Origin: Acaudatibacter sp035532115
Lineage (GTDB): Bacteria > Pseudomonadota > Alphaproteobacteria > Caulobacterales > Caulobacteraceae
Length of the DNA stretch: 64,000 bases
Direction: 5' to 3'
Assembly: GCA_035532115.1 (NCBI GenBank)
Contig: DATKRO010000087.1
Coordinates: 6,498 to 70,497 of the forward strand
The notes under the pieces are model-generated. The model saw nothing but the letters and a program-made list of their open reading frames with translations. It ran no database searches and had not been told where the DNA came from. Shown piece after piece: positions 34,687-44,360 of this stretch (position 1 is the first letter of the stretch; each line of letters begins with the position of its first letter). Both the position numbers and the translations under genes were made by a program.

Positions 34687-37600
34687 GTGCTGTCCCGCTT
34701 CTTCATCGAACGGCCGATCTTCGCCAGCGTCATCGCCATCGTGATCATGGTCGCCGGCGCCCTGGCGATCCGCACCCTGCCGATCGCGCAGTATCCCACC
34801 ATCGCGCCGCCGTCGGTGAGCATCTCCGCCGAGTATCCCGGAGCCTCGGCCGAGACCGTCGCGACCTCGGTGACCCAGGTCATCGAGCAGCAGCTCACCG
34901 GCCTCGATCATCTGCTGTATTTCTCGTCGAGCAGCAGCTCCGACGGATCGGCTCAGATCAACGCGACCTTCGCGCCCGGAACCGATCCGGACATCGCCCA
35001 GGTGCAGGTCCAGAACAAGCTTCAGCAAGCTGCCCCGCTGCTGCCGGCGGAGGTGCAGCAACAGGGGGTCAGAGTCGCCAAGTCGCAGAGCGACTTCCTG
35101 ATGGTGGTGGGGCTCTACGACACCCAGAACCGCTATTCGAGTATCGACATCGCCGATTATCTGAACAGCTACATCGTCGACCCGCTTGGCCGGATCAATG
35201 GCGTCGGCAACGTGCGGGTGTTCGGCGGCCAGTATGCGATCCGCATCTGGCTCGATCCCTACAAGCTCGACAACTACAAGCTGATGCCGTCTGACATTCG
35301 AGCCGCCGTGCTGGCCCAGAACGCCCAGATCGCGGGCGGCGAGGTGGGCGGCCTGCCCGCGCCGCCGGGCCAGGAACTCGACGCCACCATTACCGCCCGC
35401 TCGCTGTTGCAGACTCCCGACCAGTTCAAGGCCATCATCCTGAAGACCCAGCCCGATGGCTCGGTCGTGCGCCTCGGCGACGTGGCGCGCGTGGAGATGG
35501 GCGCAGACAACTACTCCAACGTGACCCGGCTCAACGGCCGCCCGGCCGCCGGGGTCGCCATCCAGCTTGCGCCGGGCGCCAACGCCCTGACGACGGCGGA
35601 ACTGGTCAAGCAGAAGGCCACGGCGCTCTCCGCCAACTTCCCCCCCGGCGTGAAGCTGAGCTTCCCGGTGGACACCACCACCTTCATCAAGCTCTCGATC
35701 CGCCAGGTGGTGTTCACGCTGATCGAGGCCATCCTGCTGGTCATCGCGGTGATGTTCATCTTCCTGCAGAACTGGCGCGTGACGCTGATTCCCGCCGTCG
35801 CCGTGCCGGTGGTGCTGCTTGGCACTTTCGGCGTCCTGGCTGTGCTGGGCTACTCGATCAACACCCTGACCATGTTCGCCATGGTGCTCGTCATCGGTCT
35901 GCTGGTCGACGACGCCATCGTCGTGGTCGAGAACGTCGAGCGGATCATGAGCGAGGAGGGGCTGCATCCCAAGGAGGCCACCATCCGCTCGATGGGGGAG
36001 ATCACCGGCGCCCTGATCGGCGTCGCCCTCGTGCTCACCGCCGTCTTCCTGCCGATGGCCTTCTTCGGCGGCTCGACCGGGGTCATCTACCGCCAGTTCT
36101 CGGTGACCATCGTCTCGGCGATGATCCTCTCGATCTTCGTCGCTCTGACCTTGACGCCGGCGCTGTGCGCCACGCTGCTGGCGCCCGTCGAGGCCGGCGA
36201 CAGGAACCTGCACCGCGGCTTCTTCGGCTGGTTCAATCGCAGCTTCGCCGGCCTGGTGCGCCGCTATGAGTCCACGCTCGGGCGGGTGATCGGGCGACCG
36301 CTGCCCGCGCTGATCCTCTACGCCGTCGTCGCTGGCGTCGTGGCGCTGCTCTTCCTGCGCCTGCCCACCGCCTTCCTGCCGGTGGAGGACCAGGGCGCGA
36401 TGGTCGCTCTCTACACCTTGCCCACCGGCGCGACCCAGCCGCGGACGCTCGCGGTGGGCAAGCAGATCGAGCACTACTTCCTCACCGACGAGAAGCGCGA
36501 CGTCGATACGCTGTTCACCGTCGCCGGCTTCAACTTCGGCGGCAACGGTCAGAACCTCGGCCAGGCGTTTCTCCATCTCAAGGACTGGAAGTACCGCTCG
36601 GGCGCGGCCAACGGCGCCGCGGCCATCGCCCAGCGCGCCAACCGGGCATTGTCGCGGATCCGCGACGCCCAGGTGTTCGTCCTGTTGCCGCCGGCGGTGC
36701 CGGGGCTGGGCCGCAGTTCGGGGTTCGACCTGGAACTCGAGGATCGCGCCGGACTGGGCCACGAGCGCATGATGGCCGCGCGCGACCAACTGCTCGCCCT
36801 GGCGGCCAGGGATCCGCTGCTGTCGGGCGTAAGGCCCAACGGCCAGGACGACACGCCACAGCTTCACGTGGCCGTCGACCAGGCCAGGGCGGGGGCTCTG
36901 GGGCTTTCCCAGGCTGACATCGACACCACCCTGGCATCGGCCTGGGGCGGCTCGTTCATCAACAACTTCGTCGATCGCGGCCGCGTCAAGCGCGTCTACA
37001 TGCAGGGCGACGCGCCATTCCGCTCCAGCCCGAAGGATATCGGCGAGTGGTTCGTCCGCGGCGCGTCGGGCAACATGGCGCCCTTCTCGTCGTTCGCCAC
37101 CACGAGCTGGACCGTGGGACCGGCGCTGCTGGAGCGCTACAACGGCCTGCCGTCGCTGGAGATCCAGGGACAGGCGGCGCCGGGCCAGAGTTCGGGCGCG
37201 GCGATGCAGGAGATGGAGAAGCTGGTCGGCCAACTGCCCAAGGGCGTCGGCTACGAATGGACCGGGCTCTCCTATCAGGAGCTGCTCTCGGGGGCGCAGG
37301 CGCCGGCGCTCTACGCCCTCTCCATCCTGGTGATCTTCCTGTGCCTCGCCGCGCTCTACGAGAGCTGGTCGATCCCGGTGTCGGTGATCCTGGTGATCCC
37401 GCTGGGGGTGCTCGGCGCGCTCGTCGCAGCCACCGTGCGCGGTTTCTATAACGACGTCTATTTCCAGGTGGCCCTGCTCACCACGATCGGGCTCTCGGCC
37501 AAGAACGCCATTCTCATCGTCCAGTTCGCCGAAGGGGCGGAGAAGCGCGGCGACGACGAGCACACCGCGGCGATGCAGGCGGCGCGGCTGCGCATCCGCC

Positions 37601-37833
37601 CGATCCTGATGACCTCGCTGGCGTTCATGGCCGGCGTCTTTCCCCTGGCGGTCGCCTCGGGAGCCGGATCGGCGAGCCAGCATGAGATCGGCGCCGCCGT
37701 CGTAGGCGGCATGCTCTCGGCGACCTTCCTGGCGATCTTCTTCGTGCCGCTGTTCTTCGTGGGCGTGCGGCGCATCTTCGGCTCGAGGGCGCGGGCGGCC
37801 CGGCGCGCCGGCCTGCAGGCGCAGACGCCGTGA
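34687..37833 (+). CDS. RND multidrug efflux permease (AcrB/MexB, HAE1 type)
   Basis: A 1048-residue proton/drug antiporter that starts LSRFFIERPIFASVIAIVI at a GTG eleven bases after the adaptor stop. The transmembrane-4 motif GLLVDDAIVVVENVERIM carries Asp408 and Asp409. Other hallmarks are AQYPTIAPPSVSISAEYPG near the start, PVEDQGAM in the second half and SAKNAILIVQFAE near the C-terminus. The stop overlaps the GTG of the channel gene. Hydrophobic drugs, dyes or solvents are typical substrates of the family; the actual range is not readable. No local TetR-type repressor gene is present. Confidence 0.95.
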   Translation: MLSRFFIERPIFASVIAIVIMVAGALAIRTLPIAQYPTIAPPSVSISAEYPGASAETVATSVTQVIEQQLTGLDHLLYFSSSSSSDGSAQINATFAPGTDPDIAQVQVQNKLQQAAPLLPAEVQQQGVRVAKSQSDFLMVVGLYDTQNRYSSIDIADYLNSYIVDPLGRINGVGNVRVFGGQYAIRIWLDPYKLDNYKLMPSDIRAAVLAQNAQIAGGEVGGLPAPPGQELDATITARSLLQTPDQFKAIILKTQPDGSVVRLGDVARVEMGADNYSNVTRLNGRPAAGVAIQLAPGANALTTAELVKQKATALSANFPPGVKLSFPVDTTTFIKLSIRQVVFTLIEAILLVIAVMFIFLQNWRVTLIPAVAVPVVLLGTFGVLAVLGYSINTLTMFAMVLVIGLLVDDAIVVVENVERIMSEEGLHPKEATIRSMGEITGALIGVALVLTAVFLPMAFFGGSTGVIYRQFSVTIVSAMILSIFVALTLTPALCATLLAPVEAGDRNLHRGFFGWFNRSFAGLVRRYESTLGRVIGRPLPALILYAVVAGVVALLFLRLPTAFLPVEDQGAMVALYTLPTGATQPRTLAVGKQIEHYFLTDEKRDVDTLFTVAGFNFGGNGQNLGQAFLHLKDWKYRSGAANGAAAIAQRANRALSRIRDAQVFVLLPPAVPGLGRSSGFDLELEDRAGLGHERMMAARDQLLALAARDPLLSGVRPNGQDDTPQLHVAVDQARAGALGLSQADIDTTLASAWGGSFINNFVDRGRVKRVYMQGDAPFRSSPKDIGEWFVRGASGNMAPFSSFATTSWTVGPALLERYNGLPSLEIQGQAAPGQSSGAAMQEMEKLVGQLPKGVGYEWTGLSYQELLSGAQAPALYALSILVIFLCLAALYESWSIPVSVILVIPLGVLGALVAATVRGFYNDVYFQVALLTTIGLSAKNAILIVQFAEGAEKRGDDEHTAAMQAARLRIRPILMTSLAFMAGVFPLAVASGAGSASQHEIGAAVVGGMLSATFLAIFFVPLFFVGVRRIFGSRARAARRAGLQAQTP

Positions 37834-39239
37834 GGGCGCGCCTGGCGCTTCTGACTGCGACGGCGGCGCTGCTCAGCGGCTGCATCAGCCTCGCGCCCGC
37901 CTATCATCGCCCCGCGGCGCCGGTCGCCGGCGTGGTCGCCAACGGCTATGGCGCGGTCTCGGCCGCGCCGAGGCTCCAGCCCTGGCATGTCTTCTTCGGC
38001 GATCCCCGGCTGGTGGCCGTCATCCGCGAGGGCCTCGCGGACAACCGCGACCTGCCCGCGGCGGTCGCCAATGTCGAGATCGCCCGGGCCGGCTGGCTCA
38101 GCCAGCGCTCGCAGCTGTTCCCCAGCCTGAACGCCCAGGCCGGCGCCACCTTCGCACGCATCCCTTCGGGAAGCGGCGGGGTCGGCGGGAGCGCATCCAG
38201 GGGTGCGTTCAACGAGCACGTCTTCACCGCCGAACTGGCGGTTCCTTCCTACGAACTCGATCTCTTCGGGCGCCTGCGCAATCTCTCCAGGGCCGCCCAG
38301 GAGCAGTACTTCGCCAGCGTCGAGGCGCGCGACGCCGCCCAGATCAGTCTGGTGGGCGGGCTCGCCCAGGCGTGGCTGACGGTGGGCGCCGACCGTTCGC
38401 TCGTGGCCGTCGCCACCGCGACGCTCGACGAAACCAGCGCCTCGCTGGCGCTGACGACGGCCAAGTTCGATCATGGCGAGGCCGCCCAGAGCGACGTCGA
38501 CCAGGCGCGCGCCCTTGCCGCCCAGGCGAAATACGACGTCGGCCTCTATCAGGTGCAACTGGCAAGGGACCGGGACGCGCTCGATCTGCTGGCCGGGACC
38601 AGGATCGCCGCCGACCTGCTGCCGGCCGGCATCGACGACGAGGCCAAGGTGCTGGGCGTGCTGCCCACCGGCGTCTCGTCGGCGGTCCTGCTGCAGCGCC
38701 CCGACGTGGTTCAGGCCGAGGACCAGCTGAAGGCCGCCAACGCCGACATCGGCGCCGCCCGCGCGGCGTTCTTTCCCCAGATCAGCCTGACCGGGGCCGG
38801 CGGCTTCACCAGCGCCGCGCTCTCGACCCTCTTCACCGCCGGCGCCGGGACCTGGAGCTTCGCGCCGCAGATCATCGCCCCGATCTTCGACGCCGGCCGC
38901 AATCGCGCCGGCCTCCTCCAGGCCAAGGGCCAGCGGGATCTGGCGACGGCCAACTACCAGAAGGCGATCCAGACGAGCTTCCGCGAGGTCGCCGACGCGC
39001 TCGCCCAGCGAAGCCGCATCGACGCGCAGCTGTCGGCCCAGGAGACCGTCGTCGCGTCCGACACCGACGCCGTGCGGCTCATCCAGGCGCAGTACCGCGA
39101 CGGCGCGGCCTCCTATCTCAACGTCCTCGTCGCCGAAGGTTCGCTCTATGCGGCGCAGCAGACCCTGGCGAGCACGCGTCTGCTGAAGGCGACCAACCTC
39201 GTGGCCCTTTATCAGGCGCTCGGCGGCGGGCTCTCCTGA
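37830..39239 (+). CDS. efflux outer-membrane lipoprotein (OprM/NodT family)
   Basis: A 469-residue outer-membrane factor. The signal peptide ends in ALLSGC (lipid Cys near 18) followed by LAPAYHRP, typical of the NodT family. Two OEP repeats are visible, with LDLFGRLRNLSRAAQ in the first and LLQRPDVVQAEDQLKAANADIGAARAAFFPQISLTG split through the second (about 288-325). GTG start in a four-base overlap with the pump stop. It completes a full tripartite pump together with the two genes upstream. Convergent with the quinoprotein gene, ten bases away. Confidence 0.93.
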   Translation: MRARLALLTATAALLSGCISLAPAYHRPAAPVAGVVANGYGAVSAAPRLQPWHVFFGDPRLVAVIREGLADNRDLPAAVANVEIARAGWLSQRSQLFPSLNAQAGATFARIPSGSGGVGGSASRGAFNEHVFTAELAVPSYELDLFGRLRNLSRAAQEQYFASVEARDAAQISLVGGLAQAWLTVGADRSLVAVATATLDETSASLALTTAKFDHGEAAQSDVDQARALAAQAKYDVGLYQVQLARDRDALDLLAGTRIAADLLPAGIDDEAKVLGVLPTGVSSAVLLQRPDVVQAEDQLKAANADIGAARAAFFPQISLTGAGGFTSAALSTLFTAGAGTWSFAPQIIAPIFDAGRNRAGLLQAKGQRDLATANYQKAIQTSFREVADALAQRSRIDAQLSAQETVVASDTDAVRLIQAQYRDGAASYLNVLVAEGSLYAAQQTLASTRLLKATNLVALYQALGGGLS

Positions 39240-39248
39240 CCCGGCCGC

Positions 39249-41186
39249 TCAGCGGCCGCCGACCGAGAACGCCAGCAGCGCGTTGGTGCTCGCGCCGCCG
39301 AGGCTGCCGAGATAGCCGGAATAGACGTAGAGCATGCCGTCCGCGGCCACCGGCCCGGGCCCGTCGATATTGCCGCCGGGCTGGGCGGCGACGCCGTTGA
39401 TGGTGCGGTAGCTGCGCGCGCCGGTGTCGAGGTCCCACAGGATGCGCCCGTCGTCCGCCGCATAGGCGCGCAGGCGTCCATCCAGGTCGCCGGCGATCAC
39501 CACGCCCGGGATCGCCGTCGGCGGGGCGGAAACGCCGTTCATGCACGGCGCGCCGCCGGTCCAGCCGCAGGCGAGGTGAGGCGAGGGCGTGAACCACAGC
39601 TCCTTACCGTTCGCCGGATCGAGGGCCGCCAGGCCCGGCTTTCCGGGCGGCGAGGGCATGAAGGCGTCGGCGTTGGCGACGTAGAGGCGCTTGCCGTCGC
39701 TCGCCATCCCCCATTCGATGCCCCCCAGCGGGCCGCCGGCGCCGACCCTGGTGCGCCAGAGGATCTTGCCGTCGGCGGGGCTGAGGCCATAGACCATGCC
39801 CGATTTCTGCCCGGCGATCAGCATGTCGCCGCCGCCGGGAAGCTCGACCAGAACCGGCGAAGCGCCGAAGTCGAAGTCATGGCCGAGCGGGTTTGGGCAG
39901 TTCACCAGCGGGCGTTCAGGCGTGCAACCGCTCAGATAGTTGTCGTTCCTGGTGACCTGGGTCTTCCACCGGACCTTCCCCGTGGCCAGGTCCATCGCCA
40001 CGATGGCGTCGGCGCCGCGCTGCTTCACGTCGGTGTAGGAATCGCCCGTGGCCACGAACAGCAGGCCCAGCCTGGCGTCGATGGTGGGCGCCGACCAGAC
40101 CGCCGCGCCCGCCGGCCCCTGCATCTGGGTTCCGGCGCCGTTCTTGTGCGACGGCGCCGGGCGCGCCGCGATCGCGTGGGTCTTCCAGAGCAGTTTGCCG
40201 CTCGCCGCATCGAGCGCCGCGACGCCGCCGCGGAAACTGCAGCAGGGATAGCTGGGCTGGGACGCGGTCAGTTCCTCGTACGATGACAGCGGGACATAGA
40301 GGCGCCCGCCGTAGAGCACCGGCGCGCCGGTGAGGATGGCGAGCGGGTGCGTCTCGACTTTCGTGCTCCAGATCGGCTTGCCGTCCACCGCATCCAGGGC
40401 ATGGACGACATCGTCGAGGCCGCCGACGAACGCCGCATAGCCGCTCGGCGAGGCGGCGAGGCGGCCGACCACGACGGTCGTGCGCGAACGGGCGCCGTCG
40501 AAGCGCCAGTCCATGCAGCCCGTGCCGGCGTCCAGCGCGTAGACCGCGCCGCCTGCGCTGGTCAGGAAAAGCCGGCCTCCGGCCACGGTGGGCTGGCCGT
40601 ATTTGCCGCCAGGCTCGGCGAAGGCCCACTTCACCTTCAGCCGGGTCACGTCGGCGGGCGCGAAGCCCGGCCGAGGCTGCCAGCGACGGTTGGCCAGGCC
40701 GCGCCCCCAGTTCGGCCAGTCGCTCGCGTGCAGGGCAAAGCGCCGGCGCGTGGCGCATCGGGGCGGATCGCCCGGAGGCGCGGCGGCGGCCACGGGCGTC
40801 TTTGCCGGCGGCGCCAGATAGTAGGCGATGGCGCCTAGCTGCTGGTCATCGAGGCCCTTGGCCATGGCCTGCATCGAGCCGTTCTTCAGCTCGTTGAAGA
40901 TCTCCAGCAGCCCCAGCTGCGACAACCGCGCCCGGTCGGGCGCCCGGCCGACGGCGGGTTCGTGGCAGCTGGCGCACCGCGTCTCGAAGAGGCGCTTGCC
41001 CAGAGCCGCCGCCGCGGCCGGCCCGGGCGGGGCGGCCCGCTGCGGCGCCGCCGCTACCGCCAGCCCCGCCAGAAGCGGCGCGGCCAGCATGGCGACGAGC
41101 CAGGCCGGGATCACTCGCCCGCGACTGCGACCGCGTCTGTTGATCTGGAGAGCCTCCTCGGGAACGATCGGCGCCGGCGGCCGCAC
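39249..41186 (-). CDS. exported cytochrome c / PQQ beta-propeller dehydrogenase, PVA-dehydrogenase-like
   Basis: A 645-residue periplasmic protein with a hydrophobic signal segment (about 27-47), an N-terminal cytochrome c domain with CASCH (71-75) and a distal methionine candidate in GSMQAMAKG, and a long PQQ-type beta propeller (about 150-640) with blades such as LDAGTGCMDWRF, LDAASGKLLWKTH, MDLATGKVRWKTQ, SPADGKILWRT and LDPANGKELWFTP. N-terminal haem plus propeller is the layout of polyvinyl-alcohol dehydrogenases, but alcohol substrates cannot be fixed. Cysteine-rich segment YPCCSFRGG is unusual. The ATG at 41186 gives a long basic leader; a start nearer the hydrophobic stretch is possible. 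No PQQ synthesis genes are in the window. Confidence 0.83.
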   Translation of the reverse strand: MRPPAPIVPEEALQINRRGRSRGRVIPAWLVAMLAAPLLAGLAVAAAPQRAAPPGPAAAAALGKRLFETRCASCHEPAVGRAPDRARLSQLGLLEIFNELKNGSMQAMAKGLDDQQLGAIAYYLAPPAKTPVAAAAPPGDPPRCATRRRFALHASDWPNWGRGLANRRWQPRPGFAPADVTRLKVKWAFAEPGGKYGQPTVAGGRLFLTSAGGAVYALDAGTGCMDWRFDGARSRTTVVVGRLAASPSGYAAFVGGLDDVVHALDAVDGKPIWSTKVETHPLAILTGAPVLYGGRLYVPLSSYEELTASQPSYPCCSFRGGVAALDAASGKLLWKTHAIAARPAPSHKNGAGTQMQGPAGAAVWSAPTIDARLGLLFVATGDSYTDVKQRGADAIVAMDLATGKVRWKTQVTRNDNYLSGCTPERPLVNCPNPLGHDFDFGASPVLVELPGGGDMLIAGQKSGMVYGLSPADGKILWRTRVGAGGPLGGIEWGMASDGKRLYVANADAFMPSPPGKPGLAALDPANGKELWFTPSPHLACGWTGGAPCMNGVSAPPTAIPGVVIAGDLDGRLRAYAADDGRILWDLDTGARSYRTINGVAAQPGGNIDGPGPVAADGMLYVYSGYLGSLGGASTNALLAFSVGGR

Positions 41187-41252
41187 GCGCCGCCGCCCGC
41201 GCCTTCATGCAGGCAGATTTGGTCCGCGTGCAAACCAGTCTTCGATCATCGC

Positions 41253-42245
41253 TCACGCCAGCGCCGGCAGCACCTCGTCGGTGAGCAGGGAAAAGGACTC
41301 CTGGCTCAGCGGCGCGCACAGCAGATAGTTCAGCGCCGCCGTCTCCTGCAGCTTGCGAATCTGCTCGACGACCCCGCGCGGCGTTCCGTGGATGATCACA
41401 TCGTCGACATAGCGCTGGACCGGGTCGGACTGGGCGACGGCGCTCGGCGCAGCGTGCGCCGGCCGGTGCTGCGGACCGATGTAGGAACCGACGGTCCACG
41501 CCGCGCCGCGGCGCGCCACCTCCGCCGCCCTGGCCGCGCTCGGGGCGATCGCGATCAGCCGCGCCATCGGGATGTCTCGGGCCGCCTCCGCGTGCCCGGC
41601 AGCGGCGAGGGCCTCGCCATATCGGCGACGCTTGACGCCCAGCTCCGCGTGCGTGCAGTGCGGGTCCATCAGGATGGAGAAGCCGCGGCCGGCCGCCCAG
41701 TCGATCGCCCCGTCCGACGTCGCCGCCATCCACACCGGCAGGTGCGGCTGCTGCAGCGGCTTGGGCAGCACCTCGACGCCTTCGATCCGGAAATGCGCGC
41801 CGCGGTGGACGACGCGCTCGTCGCGCCAGGCGGCGAGCACGATCTCGACGGTCTCGCGAAACCGCGAGGCGCTCTCGTCCACGGCGATGCCGAAGGCGTC
41901 GAACTCCACCCGCGAAAAGCCGCGGCCGGCGCCCCAGTTCACCCGGCCGCCCGAGAGATGGTCGAGCAGCGCCACCTCCTCGGCCAGGCGCAGCGGGTGG
42001 TAGAAGGGCGCGAGCGAGACCGCGGTGCCGATGCGCAGGCGCCGCGTGCGCGCCGCCGCCATGGTGGCCATCATGTGCACCGAGGGGCAGACGGAGAAGG
42101 CCGAGAAGTGGTGCTCCGCCAGCCAGACTGCGTCGTAGCCGGCCCGGTCCATGATCTCGAAGCGGGCGATGGCGCGCTCGTAGATCGTCGCCAGCGGTAT
42201 CCGCCGGTCCGCCCAGCCGAAGAACTGCAGCACGCCCAGCTTCAC
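41253..42245 (-). CDS. LLM-class flavin-dependent oxidoreductase
   Basis: A 330-residue bacterial luciferase-like monooxygenase with the TIM-barrel features LGVLQFFGW, GYDAVWLAEHHFSAFSVCPS, LRIGTAVSLAPFYHPLRLAEE and DHLSGGRVNWGAGRGFS. These proteins use FMN or F420 with an unknown substrate. The start ATG is 22 bases from the CHY protein stop on the same strand, so the two are probably co-transcribed. Substrate and partner reductase are not apparent. Confidence 0.87.
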   Translation of the reverse strand: MKLGVLQFFGWADRRIPLATIYERAIARFEIMDRAGYDAVWLAEHHFSAFSVCPSVHMMATMAAARTRRLRIGTAVSLAPFYHPLRLAEEVALLDHLSGGRVNWGAGRGFSRVEFDAFGIAVDESASRFRETVEIVLAAWRDERVVHRGAHFRIEGVEVLPKPLQQPHLPVWMAATSDGAIDWAAGRGFSILMDPHCTHAELGVKRRRYGEALAAAGHAEAARDIPMARLIAIAPSAARAAEVARRGAAWTVGSYIGPQHRPAHAAPSAVAQSDPVQRYVDDVIIHGTPRGVVEQIRKLQETAALNYLLCAPLSQESFSLLTDEVLPALA

Positions 42246-42267
42246 CGCGGCGCTCCTCGCTTCGGCG

Positions 42268-42621
42268 TCATCGCGCGCTCCTCGCCCGATCCAGGTCGAA
42301 ATAGAAGTGGTGGTGGGTGCGGCAGCCCGGGTTGAAGGGCGCGCCGCACGCCGGGCAGCGGTCGCCGCAGTCCAGGTACTGGCGCACGCTCATTTCGTGC
42401 GCGCAGGCGCCGCACAGGACCGCCGGGCGATCCCATTCCGCCGCCGGCCAGACCTCGATGGCGTGGCCCGCCAGGGCTTCGTGGCAATCCTTGCAGGCGT
42501 AATAGACGCCGCAGCACCGCATCCTGATCGCCACGATGTCCAGGCGCGTTGCGTAGTGGCGGCAGCGCGCCTGGTCGTCGAGATCTAATCCGACCACATC
42601 GGGGCGGCGCTCGGGCGCCAT
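42268..42621 (-). CDS. CHY-type zinc-finger protein
   Basis: A 117-residue metal-binding protein rich in Cys and His pairs: CRHYATRLDIVAIRMRCCG, YYACKDCHEAL, LCGACAHEMS, DCGDRCPACGAPFNPGC and THHHFYF near the end. This is the CHY zinc-finger pattern, which binds two or more zincs. The role in bacteria is not settled. Start set at MAPERRPDVVG because the CHY pattern begins soon after. Upstream in-frame residues to 42747 are unsupported. Confidence 0.82.
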   Translation of the reverse strand: MAPERRPDVVGLDLDDQARCRHYATRLDIVAIRMRCCGVYYACKDCHEALAGHAIEVWPAAEWDRPAVLCGACAHEMSVRQYLDCGDRCPACGAPFNPGCRTHHHFYFDLDRARSAR

Positions 42622-42704
42622 CTGCCGTCCTCCGGCGCGCGGCGGGGCCAAGGTTCGACCGCGGTGCGCCCGCGCCAGTCTCCAGCGTCGCGCGTGGCGG
42701 AGCA

Positions 42705-42732
42705 ATGGCCGATGCGACATGGCCGATGCGAC
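42705..42732. repeat. 14-bp tandem direct repeat
   Basis: ATGGCCGATGCGAC occurs twice with no spacer in the region between the divergent CHY and MFS genes. It contains alternative ATG codons, so it can create spurious short starts, but it has no evident coding role. Confidence 0.7.
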
Positions 42733-42800
42733 ACCCTCGGGCAACATCGGCGCGCCGCGCCCGTTGTGGCCGCGGGTGGACGTTCTCGTCTGGAGCGGCG

Positions 42801-44293
42801 ATGGCGGGAAAGTGGATCGAGCGGCTGAAAGCCAGGGCCATCGCGGTCGCCGGCGGACCGGCGCGGGCGCAGGTGATCGCGCTGCTCGCCGCGGTGCTCG
42901 CCATGGCCACGGCGGACCGGGGCTGCATCTCGGCCGTGGCCGATCAGCTCAAGCAGGCGTTCTCGATCGACAACACCCAGTTCGGCCTGGTGCTGGCCGC
43001 CGCGTCCTTCGCCACCGCGATCGGCGTCCTGCCGATGGGCGTCCTCGTGGACCGCGCCGCGCGCAAGTCGATCCTGGCGGCGGCGATCCTGGCCTGGACC
43101 GGCGCCATGGTCCTCAGCGGCGCGGCGACGTCGTACCTGTTCCTGATCCTGACCCGCATCCTCGTCGGCGCCGTGACCGCCGTGGCCTGGCCGTGCGTGG
43201 CCTCGCTGACCGGCGACTTCTTTCCGGCGCGCGAGCGGGCGAGCGTCTACGGCCTGATCCTCGCGGGCGAGTTCGTCGGAACCGGCGCCGGGTTCTTCAT
43301 CTCCGGCGAGGTTTCGGCCGTGCTCGGCTGGCGCTGGTCGTTCTACGCCATGGCGGCCATCAGCCTCGGGCTCGCGGCGGCGCTGTGGCGGTTCCTGCCG
43401 GAACCGGCGCGGGGCGGCCAGGGCTGGCTCGAGCGCGGCGAGAGCGACCCCGGGCCGCGCAGGGGCGCCGGCCGTCAGCGCCGCCGACGCGCGCGGGGCC
43501 GTCCGATCCGGCCTCGGTGCGCCGGATCGTGCACGACCGGCACGTCGAACCCCGGCCCGAACTCATCCTGCGCGAGGATCCGACGCATCGCAGCTGGCTC
43601 TGGGCGATCGGCTATTGCCTGCGCGTGCCGAGCTATCGCCTGCTGATCATCGCCTCGGCCCTCGCCTACTACTTCCTGGCCGGCGTCGGGGCGTTCGGGA
43701 TGATCTTCTTCCGGCGCCACTACGGGGTCGCCCACGGCGAGGCGGTGGCGCTGATCGTCGTTCTGGGGCTGGGCGCTCTCGTCGGCGTCGCCGGCGGCGG
43801 CCGGCTGTCGACCTGGCTGCTGAAGCGGGGCAGCCTGAACGCCCGCATCACCTTGCCCGCGGTCGCGCTGTTCGCCTCTGCGCCGCCGCTCGCCTTCGGC
43901 ATACTGACGACGAGCGTCTGGCTGGCGGTGGTCCTGCTGACGCTCGGCGCCGCGGTGCTGGCCGCGGCGGTCGCGCCCATCGACGCAGCGCGGCTCGACA
44001 TCGTGCATCCGCGCCTGTGGGGCCGCGCCGAGTCCGGGCGCATGGCGCTGAGGTCCGCCCTGGAGGGCAGCGCGCCGCTGCTCTTCGGCGCCATGTCCGG
44101 ATGGCTGGGCGGCGGCGGCCAGGGCCTCGCCTGGACGTTCCTCATCATGCTGGCGCCCCTGATCGCGGCCTGCTTCGTGGTCATCCCAGGGCGGCGAACC
44201 TATCCGCGCGACGTCGCCACGGCGGCCGCTTCGGTGGACGCCATCGCTCGGCGCGGCGGCGGCGGCGAGGGCCGGGCCGGCGACGCGCGTTGA
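42801..44293 (+). pseudogene. MFS transporter interrupted by a frameshift
   Basis: From the ATG at 42801 the first frame encodes six transmembrane helices (residues about 20-205), with the MFS loop GVLVDRAARKSI after helix 2. Near 43450, just after LERGESDP, this frame turns into an Arg-rich sequence. The second frame then supplies the rest: linker RRIVHDRHVEPRPELILRE and six more helices from WLWAIGYCLRVPSYRLL to the stop at 44293. A one-base deletion in the CCCCGGG/CCGCG stretch around 43448-43457 explains this; it may be a true frameshift or a sequence error. Substrate unknown. Confidence 0.8.
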
Positions 44294-44360
44294 TTCCGTC
44301 GGCTGTCGGGGCGACCTTGCGGGCCAGGGCGCTCCTATGGACAGTTTCGGCAGAGAAGAC

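Noticed and set aside
34285..37683. 1132-codon open frame antisense to the RND permease
   Set aside because: A shadow of third-position GC in the real pump gene; composition is Arg/His/Gly-rich, no domain is recognisable and there is no promoter or ribosome-binding site.
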